Source: Fibrobacter sp. UWB10 (GTDB taxonomy: Bacteria; Fibrobacterota; Fibrobacteria; Fibrobacterales; Fibrobacteraceae). Taken from it: DNA of 64,000 nt. How positions within the stretch are numbered: position 1 is the stretch's first letter; each line of letters begins with the position of its first letter. Below the pieces are notes generated by a model. That model saw only the letters and a list, made by a program, of their open reading frames with translations, had not been told where the DNA came from and did no database searches. This document shows positions 58,884 through 64,000 of the stretch, piece after piece. The DNA lies in NCBI RefSeq assembly GCF_900182935.1, contig NZ_FXUE01000003.1, positions 124,001 to 188,000 on the forward strand, in the 5' to 3' direction. The translations under genes and the position numbers were made by a program.

Positions 58884-59537
58884 ATGAAAAATGCTTTGTT
58901 GGTCTTGTCCGGTGGAATGGACAGTGTGACCTTGCTATACGAGCGAGCCGCAGAAATTGCGCTCGCCGTATCTTTTGATTACGGCGGAAACCATAACGAC
59001 AAGGAAATCCCTTTCGCTCGCATGCATTGCGAACGCCTCGGAATCCCGCATATCACGATTCCGCTCAAGTTCATGCACGACTATTTCACGTCGTCGCTGT
59101 TGTCGGGGGCCGATGCGATTCCCGAGGGCAATTACGATAGCGAAAATATGAAGTCGACGGTGGTCCCGTTCCGAAACGGCATTATGCTTTCCGTGGCCGC
59201 GGGCCTTGCCGAAAGCCGTAATCTTTCCAAGGTGATGATGGCGAATCATTTTGGCGACCACGCAATCTATCCGGATTGTCGTGAATCGTTCGTCAAAAAC
59301 ATGTCTGCGGCCATTTCTGCTGGCACTTACGCGGGCATTACGATTGACGCTCCGTACACGAATATCTCCAAAACAGACATTGCCCGCAAGGGTAAATCGC
59401 TCGGTATCGATTACAGTGAAACCTGGTCTTGCTACAAGGGTGGAAAAATCCATTGTGGCAAGTGCGGAACCTGCCTGGAACGCAAGGAAGCCCTTGCCGA
59501 AGCGGGCATAAACGATACAACAGAATACGAGGCGTAG
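58884..59537 (+). CDS. queC: 7-cyano-7-deazaguanine synthase
   Basis: A 217-residue PP-loop enzyme that turns 7-carboxy-7-deazaguanine into preQ0 with ATP and ammonia. Seen: LVLSGGMDSVTLLY (ATP loop, residues 5-18), MANHFGDHAIYPDC, TWSCYKGGKIHCGKCGTCLERKEAL with the four zinc cysteines. First gene of queCDE; the AGGAG ribosome site lies inside the predicted preQ1 riboswitch. Confidence 0.95.
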   Translation: MKNALLVLSGGMDSVTLLYERAAEIALAVSFDYGGNHNDKEIPFARMHCERLGIPHITIPLKFMHDYFTSSLLSGADAIPEGNYDSENMKSTVVPFRNGIMLSVAAGLAESRNLSKVMMANHFGDHAIYPDCRESFVKNMSAAISAGTYAGITIDAPYTNISKTDIARKGKSLGIDYSETWSCYKGGKIHCGKCGTCLERKEALAEAGINDTTEYEA

Positions 59538-59538
59538 A

Positions 59539-59868
59539 ATGTACAGAGTCATCAAACGAATGGAAATTTCCGGGGCTCACAAACTCACGCTCCCGTACGA
59601 AAGCAAGTGCCGCGGACTTCATGGCCACAACTGGATTATCACGGTGTTTTGCCAAAGCGAAACGCTCGATGAAAACGGGATGGTGGTTGATTTTTCGCAC
59701 ATCAAGGAAATTGTGAAGGGACAACTCGATCACAAGTTCTTGAACGATGTAATGGACTTGAATCCGACAGCCGAAAATATGGCCCGTTGGATTTGTGAAC
59801 AGGTCCCGCATTGCTACAAGGTGCAGATTCAAGAAAGCGAAGGCAATCTCGTCGAATACGAACGCTAA
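59539..59868 (+). CDS. queD: 6-carboxytetrahydropterin synthase
   Basis: A 109-residue enzyme making 6-carboxy-5,6,7,8-tetrahydropterin from dihydroneopterin triphosphate. The zinc and catalytic residues are visible: SGAHKLTL, CRGLHGHNW (Cys and two His), DFSHIKEIVK and DHKFLNDV, and the closing Glu in QIQESEGN. It starts one base after queC. Confidence 0.95.
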   Translation: MYRVIKRMEISGAHKLTLPYESKCRGLHGHNWIITVFCQSETLDENGMVVDFSHIKEIVKGQLDHKFLNDVMDLNPTAENMARWICEQVPHCYKVQIQESEGNLVEYER

Positions 59869-59877
59869 GGGCTTGTC

Positions 59878-60543
59878 ATGAAAGTCTCTGAAATTTTTAA
59901 AAGTATCGAAGGCGAAGGTCTTCGAACAGGGCAAGCCGCTGTATTTGTACGCTTACACGGCTGCAACTTGCGTTGCGCCTACTGCGATTCCATGTATGCG
60001 GTCGAAGGCGATGACTTCAAACAAATGAGCGCCGATGAGGTTTTGATGGCGGTAGAATCGTACCGTACTGAATCGGGCGTAAAGTGTGTTACGCTTACCG
60101 GTGGCGAACCGTTAATTCACGAGGGTGCGAGTGAACTTCTTTCGAAATTCAGCGACGCAGGCTTTGAAGTCAATGTAGAAACGAACGGGACCGTTCCTTG
60201 TAAATGGCGGCTTCCCGGACTCTTTTACACGATGGACTGGAAATGCAAAAGCAGCGGCATGTCGGCGAAAATGAAAATTCAGAACATGCAGACACTTTGC
60301 GAAAATGATGTCTTGAAATTTGTTGTCGGTAATATCGAAGACTTGCAAGAAGCGGAATCAGTCGTGGCGCAACTTTTGCCTGAACGGATGCCGCATATTT
60401 ATATCTCGCCGGTTTTTGGCTCCATTCCAAACGAACAGATTGTCGAATGGATGGTTGACAGTAAGATAATGACCGAAAACAATGCGAGGTTCCAGGTGCA
60501 ACTCCATAAAGTTGTCTGGAACCCCGACATGCGTGGTGTGTAG
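59878..60543 (+). CDS. queE: 7-carboxy-7-deazaguanine synthase
   Basis: A 221-residue radical SAM enzyme. The cluster motif is CNLRCAYCD (CxxxC variant with CxxC: Cys 30, 34, 37), preceded by SIEGEGLRTGQAAVFVRLHGC; TLTGGEPLIH is the SAM-binding strand, VNVETNGT follows. It converts the QueD product to the deazaguanine ring. Last gene of queCDE; converges with the lipoprotein gene. Confidence 0.95.
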   Translation: MKVSEIFKSIEGEGLRTGQAAVFVRLHGCNLRCAYCDSMYAVEGDDFKQMSADEVLMAVESYRTESGVKCVTLTGGEPLIHEGASELLSKFSDAGFEVNVETNGTVPCKWRLPGLFYTMDWKCKSSGMSAKMKIQNMQTLCENDVLKFVVGNIEDLQEAESVVAQLLPERMPHIYISPVFGSIPNEQIVEWMVDSKIMTENNARFQVQLHKVVWNPDMRGV

Positions 60544-60558
60544 CGTTTTAGGTTAATT

Positions 60559-62082
60559 TTACCAGGCCACCATGGGATCGCAATCCTTGTCAGGATCGCA
60601 TGTCTGGCAGGATCCGTTGTTTGCGCAGGGGAGCAATTCTGTTACTTCGCGAATTGTTTGGACGCTTCTTTCTCCGTTTTTGTACTTGACGTACTTGACG
60701 TTTGCGTAGACCTTGCTGACGGTGAACGTGAGTACGCCTATTTCAAAGGAACTTACGTTTGCCCCGTCAGGGTAAATGACATCTACGATTACGGTGTCGC
60801 CAGAAAGTTCCGTGTAAACATCTTCAATAACAAAGTTATTGGAAGCGTTGTACCCGTCATCGCGAATGGTAATGGTATTGTCTTCGTTCTTTACCATTAC
60901 GGCGCTCGGGGCTACGGCTGGGCCTTCACGGCGCTGCAGGGAGGCGTTACGTGCCTGGGAATAGGTGCTGTCCGGGCCCGGAGGCGGCAGGTACACCCAC
61001 TTGTTTTCAATGCACTGGTAACTGCGTCCGTAGAAATAGAGCAATGTGTCGGTATCGCAGGGCTCCAAGTCGATTCTGCGAACTCCGTCAGGAATGCCGT
61101 CACCGTCGCAATCGCTGCCCGGTGCGCAAATCTCTGCTAAAGTCCAGTAATTTGCAGCACAAATGTATTCTTTGCCGGTAACGCAATCGATAACGGTTTC
61201 GGTGTCGGTACTGGAGTTGCAATTGGCACCTTGCTTCAATGCTTCGTTATCTGAAATGTGCCTGCACGTTTCGACAACCTCATTGGAGCTGGAAGATCCC
61301 GGTGCCACTTCAGAAGAGGAGCTCGTGACACCCGCAGAAGAACTCTCGCCAACCCATTCAGTTTTGTCAACTGCGGGGCACTGCTCCTTCTTAACACTAG
61401 ATTCTACGGTATTTTCGATAATTACCGGTTCCTGGTTCAGGTCGCCGCAGTAGCTGACCAAGAATCGAACAAACATGTCTTTAGTAGTCTCTTCGCAGTT
61501 CTTGGCGGCAATGCCGGTAACCTTCAAGGTGTCGGACGATACGTATTCCAGAACGAGACCGGTGTACTTTTCGCTACCGTAACTGTTGTAAGAATAGAGG
61601 GCGCATTCGTTGGTGCCGTTCTTGATGGCGTCAACCGTTGTGGCGTAAGTTTCGGCTGCATTCGGGAAGTATTCCTCGATTTCACCGATGTTTTCTTGCG
61701 TGAACTTGGCAACGCCCTCCTTTTCAAATTCCGTATAAGGATCGGAGCCGTCCATTGGCTGCTGCTTGAGCAAGTAGGGGCCAGTGCTGACAGCTATCAC
61801 AGCCTTGTCAAAACGCACCTTGTTTTGCAGGCCGAAGGTTTCCACGTATGCGTCCAGCGAATTGCCTCCCGCAGGCGGGGTATGGGTTTCTCCGCTGGAA
61901 CTGCTCAAAGCCAGCTTGTCGGTGGAGCTAGAGGACTTGTCCTGTTCGGAACTGGAGGAACCCTTGTCAGCGACTTCGTTCACGTCTTCGGAGGTGCCCG
62001 AAACGTTTACGCTATTGGAATCTCCGCAGTTGGTGCAGAGAAGGGCGAGTGCGCCCGCAATGCAAATGTTAAGCTTCTTCAT
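60559..62082 (-). CDS. Ser-linker lipoprotein of unknown function
   Basis: A 507-residue lipoprotein: hydrophobic leader MKKLNICIAGALALLCTNC with lipobox Cys 16 or 19, a Ser-rich linker, a conserved domain to about residue 235, a second Ser/Glu linker, then a Cys-rich domain (CRHISDNEALKQGANC, CVTGKEYICAANYWTLAEIC, CDTDTLLYFYGRSYQC) and a calcium-loop-like stretch GSDCDGDGIPDGV. The last residues are CDPDKDCDPMVAW. The two-domain, Ser-linked style is typical for Fibrobacter. It overlaps the end of the TIGR02147 regulator gene and is likely controlled by it. Confidence 0.75.
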   Translation of the reverse strand: MKKLNICIAGALALLCTNCGDSNSVNVSGTSEDVNEVADKGSSSSEQDKSSSSTDKLALSSSSGETHTPPAGGNSLDAYVETFGLQNKVRFDKAVIAVSTGPYLLKQQPMDGSDPYTEFEKEGVAKFTQENIGEIEEYFPNAAETYATTVDAIKNGTNECALYSYNSYGSEKYTGLVLEYVSSDTLKVTGIAAKNCEETTKDMFVRFLVSYCGDLNQEPVIIENTVESSVKKEQCPAVDKTEWVGESSSAGVTSSSSEVAPGSSSSNEVVETCRHISDNEALKQGANCNSSTDTETVIDCVTGKEYICAANYWTLAEICAPGSDCDGDGIPDGVRRIDLEPCDTDTLLYFYGRSYQCIENKWVYLPPPGPDSTYSQARNASLQRREGPAVAPSAVMVKNEDNTITIRDDGYNASNNFVIEDVYTELSGDTVIVDVIYPDGANVSSFEIGVLTFTVSKVYANVKYVKYKNGERSVQTIREVTELLPCANNGSCQTCDPDKDCDPMVAW

Positions 62083-62902
62083 TGTTGCTCTCCTTTATGC
62101 TTTTAGTAAGCGGGAATAATTGTAAATTCAAACGGTAAACTTGTTCGATGCTCTTGTCTTCGGCGGCAATCGCAATAATCTGTCGACGGCATTCGTCCAA
62201 CACTTTGACAATGCGGTCGTAGCTTTCGCGCGACACTCCCATGGTGACGCCGCTAAAGTTGCGTTCGTCAGCAGGGAGGTCAATCGCGGGCGTGGCGAGC
62301 TTGGACATCATGCGATGCATACCCCTTAAAGCAAGTCGCGTGGCGTCCGGTGTGCCCTTGATCGATGTCTCGGCCAGCGTAAAGGAATCTCCGGCCTTCT
62401 TTAGGAGACCCGCTTTGGTCAAGAAGTTCAGACTCTGCTGCACTTCGGCTGCCGAAACTTCGGGATAGCACATTTTGGCCATCTCGCCGGGGGTTGCTCC
62501 TGGCATCAAGGGTGCAAGCTCGCGTACCACCGGGTTTTGCCAGGAATCGTAGAATTCGAACAGGTCGCCTTCCATCACGCGGACTTTGTGAACCTTGGCA
62601 ATCGAAAGCATGCTCTCGTACGCAGCCTTCTTCTTCGCCTCGGTCCCGGCCTGCCCAAATTCCACGAGGGCTCGGAAATACTCCATTTCAAATCCCACGA
62701 GGCCCATGGCGACCCCGGTGCGTTCCACGCCGATTTTACTCAGCTTGCTTTTGCCATCGCACACGACCTTCATGTACGACGACGAGGTAAATCCAGCGGC
62801 CTTCGAAAAATCACGCCACGAAAACGCGGAACGACGCTTGCGGTCTTCGTAGTAGTCCAACATCAGTTGGCGAAAGTCGGTGTATTCAGTTATCGGTTTC
62901 AT
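62069..62902 (-). CDS. TIGR02147 family (DUF4423) protein, likely regulator
   Basis: A 277-residue protein of the TIGR02147 family, which is expanded in Fibrobacter. The start at MKPITEYTDFRQLMLDYYEDRKRRS is typical for the family and is preceded by GGATGG; the frame extends 23 codons further up without support. Seen: SWRDFSKAAGFTSSSYMKVV (HTH-like), PEVSAAEVQQSLNFLTKAGLLKK (winged helix-like), and a C-terminal DUF4423 helix RIVKVLDECRRQIIAIA. Probably a DNA-binding regulator of its neighbour lipoprotein. Three evenly spaced 14-base repeats lie upstream. Confidence 0.8.
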   Translation of the reverse strand: MKPITEYTDFRQLMLDYYEDRKRRSAFSWRDFSKAAGFTSSSYMKVVCDGKSKLSKIGVERTGVAMGLVGFEMEYFRALVEFGQAGTEAKKKAAYESMLSIAKVHKVRVMEGDLFEFYDSWQNPVVRELAPLMPGATPGEMAKMCYPEVSAAEVQQSLNFLTKAGLLKKAGDSFTLAETSIKGTPDATRLALRGMHRMMSKLATPAIDLPADERNFSGVTMGVSRESYDRIVKVLDECRRQIIAIAAEDKSIEQVYRLNLQLFPLTKSIKESNNEEA

Positions 62903-62960
62903 TGTTTTCCATCCTGTTACACCAAGAATATATCTCTTTTTTACACCCTTGTCAATAGTT

Positions 62961-63084
62961 TTATGCAACAAAAGTTAAGTTTTTTAAGAAAAATCACAAG
63001 ATTTTGTCAATTATTCTAAAATTATTTTCTATATGCAACATTTGAGCTGTATATGCATCACTTGCTTTCTATATGCAACATTTG
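62961..63084 (-). promoter_or_regulatory. Direct repeats ATATGCAACATTTG with 20-base period
   Basis: Copies at 63031-63044, 63051-63064 (two changes) and 63071-63084, exactly 20 bases apart, plus a half-matching copy at 62961-62974. They lie between tatC and the TIGR02147 gene. Spacing of two helix turns suggests a cooperative protein-binding array upstream of the regulator gene. Confidence 0.65.
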
Positions 63085-63117
63085 TTGGATGGTCCTCGGC
63101 GAAATGAGAAAACGCAA

Positions 63118-63846
63118 TCAGGCGTTTTGGTCAGGAGATTTCTTTTTAAAGCGCCTTGCGGCCAAAAGTCCGGCTTCAAAAAGCAGGTAAGTTGGTGCGC
63201 CCAGAATAATCTGGCTTAAAATATCGGGCGGCGTGAGCAATGCCGCTATTACGAGAATGCCAATGACAACGTAGGGCCGCTTGTCGCAAACGGTTTCGTA
63301 GCTCACGATGCCACCGCGAATTAAGGCGTACGTCACCAGCGGGAATTGGAACATGCAGCCGAACGCAAGCGAAAGCCAGAGCGCAAGCGAAATCAAATTC
63401 GAAACGCCAAATACAGGCGTAAGGGTTTTGCCCGCAAAGCTCATGCCGAACTGCACAATCAACGGAAAACAGACAATCAAGCAAAACGCGACGCCCGCTA
63501 TAAAGAGCACACTCGTAAGCCAAACAATCGAGCGAATGAACCGCTTTTCTTTTTCGTAAAGTGCTGGCAGCACGAACTGCCAAATGTTCCAGGCGATATA
63601 AGGCGAAAATAAAACGACGTCCAAAAGAGCTGCAATCTTAAGCTGCAGCAGGAATACTTCCATCGGAGAAAAGTAATGCAGCGTGATTCCGCTCTGTAAG
63701 GTAATTTGTTCGCAAAACCAGTCTAGGACGTAGGGCGAAGCTAAAAAGAGCGGGACAATGCCAATCGCAAGCGCTACAAAAGAACGGATCAGCGCTCGCC
63801 GGAGCGCTTCCAGGTGAGAAACTAAACTAGATTCCGCGTCTTGCAT
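63118..63846 (-). CDS. tatC: Twin-arginine translocase subunit TatC
   Basis: A 242-residue inner-membrane protein with six helices. Family marks: SHLEALRRALIRS at the N-terminus, the FxPY-like LFSPYIAWNIWQFVLPALYEKEKR and the C-terminal LTPPDILSQIILGAPTYLLFE. TatC binds the twin-arginine signal of folded exported proteins. It starts 11 bases after the tatA-type gene. Confidence 0.95.
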   Translation of the reverse strand: MQDAESSLVSHLEALRRALIRSFVALAIGIVPLFLASPYVLDWFCEQITLQSGITLHYFSPMEVFLLQLKIAALLDVVLFSPYIAWNIWQFVLPALYEKEKRFIRSIVWLTSVLFIAGVAFCLIVCFPLIVQFGMSFAGKTLTPVFGVSNLISLALWLSLAFGCMFQFPLVTYALIRGGIVSYETVCDKRPYVVIGILVIAALLTPPDILSQIILGAPTYLLFEAGLLAARRFKKKSPDQNA

Positions 63847-63857
63847 TCTAAGCGAAT

Positions 63858-64000
63858 TTACTTCTTGTCTTCGGCCTCGGCAGCCTTTTCGACAGTCTTC
63901 TGTAAGTCTTCGGCTTCTTCCTTCAGGGCATCCTTTGCCTTCTTGTATTCGTTCTGGGCCTTGCCGAGCGAGCGGGCGAGTTCAGGAATGCGCTTTGCAC
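63858..64000 (-). CDS. TatA/TatB-type protein, C-terminal part only
   Basis: The frame enters from the window edge and ends at a TAA (complement 63858-63860). Visible residues: KRIPELARSLGKAQNEYKKA and a Glu/Lys-rich tail ending AEDKK. KRIPELARSLGKA is the amphipathic helix of TatA/TatB after the membrane anchor, which is outside the window. Partner of TatC, 11 bases downstream. Confidence 0.85.
   Translation of the reverse strand, partial: AKRIPELARSLGKAQNEYKKAKDALKEEAEDLQKTVEKAAEAEDKK

Noticed and set aside
60951-61181. Small plus-strand frames within the Ser-linker lipoprotein gene
   Set aside because: No ribosome sites, composition typical for antisense of the lipoprotein gene.
1-64000. 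tRNA, rRNA and insertion sequences
   Set aside because: I read both strands for GTTCRA-type T loops, rRNA cores and transposase motifs and found nothing I would defend; a tRNA scan could still find one I missed.

Overview
The window looks like chromosomal DNA of a Fibrobacter-type bacterium (phylum Fibrobacterota). The evidence is lipoproteins with long Ser-rich linkers behind the lipobox, a TIGR02147-type regulator followed by a Ser-linker lipoprotein, a giant GLUG-repeat protein with a C-terminal module like type IX secretion cargo, and a TonB-dependent receptor that implies an outer membrane. I saw no rRNA, tRNA, CRISPR array or transposase.

Layout. (1) 1-23 kb is dominated by metal homeostasis: two RND/MMPL exporters, a first feoA-feoB pair, a ZIP transporter, a cysteine desulfurase and a TtcA-like tRNA thiolase, a flavodoxin with a DUF3793 protein, an AraC regulator with two ABC exporter half-transporters, a beta-propeller lipoprotein plus TonB-dependent receptor resembling XusB/XusA, and a small membrane-anchored protein with a P1B-type ATPase resembling ferrosome (fez) genes. 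(2) 23-36 kb is an accessory island, partly AT-rich: a MoxR ATPase-VWA operon with unknown partners, a PLD-like protein, an ORF6N protein, an operon with a SLOG-like protein and an alpha/beta hydrolase, two paralogous unknowns, and a WYL regulator. (3) 36-42 kb has a DtxR-type regulator with feoA-feoB and an acidic beta-barrel protein. (4) 42-53 kb holds a RhuM-family protein, a membrane protein, the 1862-residue GLUG protein and a third feo cluster with its own DtxR-type regulator. (5) 53-64 kb is housekeeping: gltBD, queCDE, a lipoprotein/TIGR02147 pair, and tatC with the end of tatA.

Regulation is the most striking part. At least four cis codes can be read directly. A bipartite element TCGG-N14-RTTTGGAG, with a predicted -10 at a fixed distance, precedes both RND pumps, feoA-1, the XusB-like lipoprotein and the TonB receptor (one RND copy lacks the TCGG half). 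A DtxR-like box TTAG-N6-CTAA, often doubled over -35 and -10, precedes the flavodoxin, ABC, feo and porin transcription units, and possibly a small RNA. A palindrome GCGA-N9-TCGY occurs upstream of five accessory genes; four copies carry TTGTCG-N11-TAnnnT, the layout of the PafBC (WYL) DNA-damage promoter of mycobacteria, so the WYL protein probably governs the island. Two textbook sigma-54 promoters drive gltB and the porin, and a preQ1-I riboswitch candidate precedes queCDE.

Inferred picture: an iron-supply region (outer-membrane uptake, inner-membrane ferrous iron uptake, possible storage, iron-sparing flavodoxin) next to a WYL-controlled stress or defence island of unknown biochemistry.
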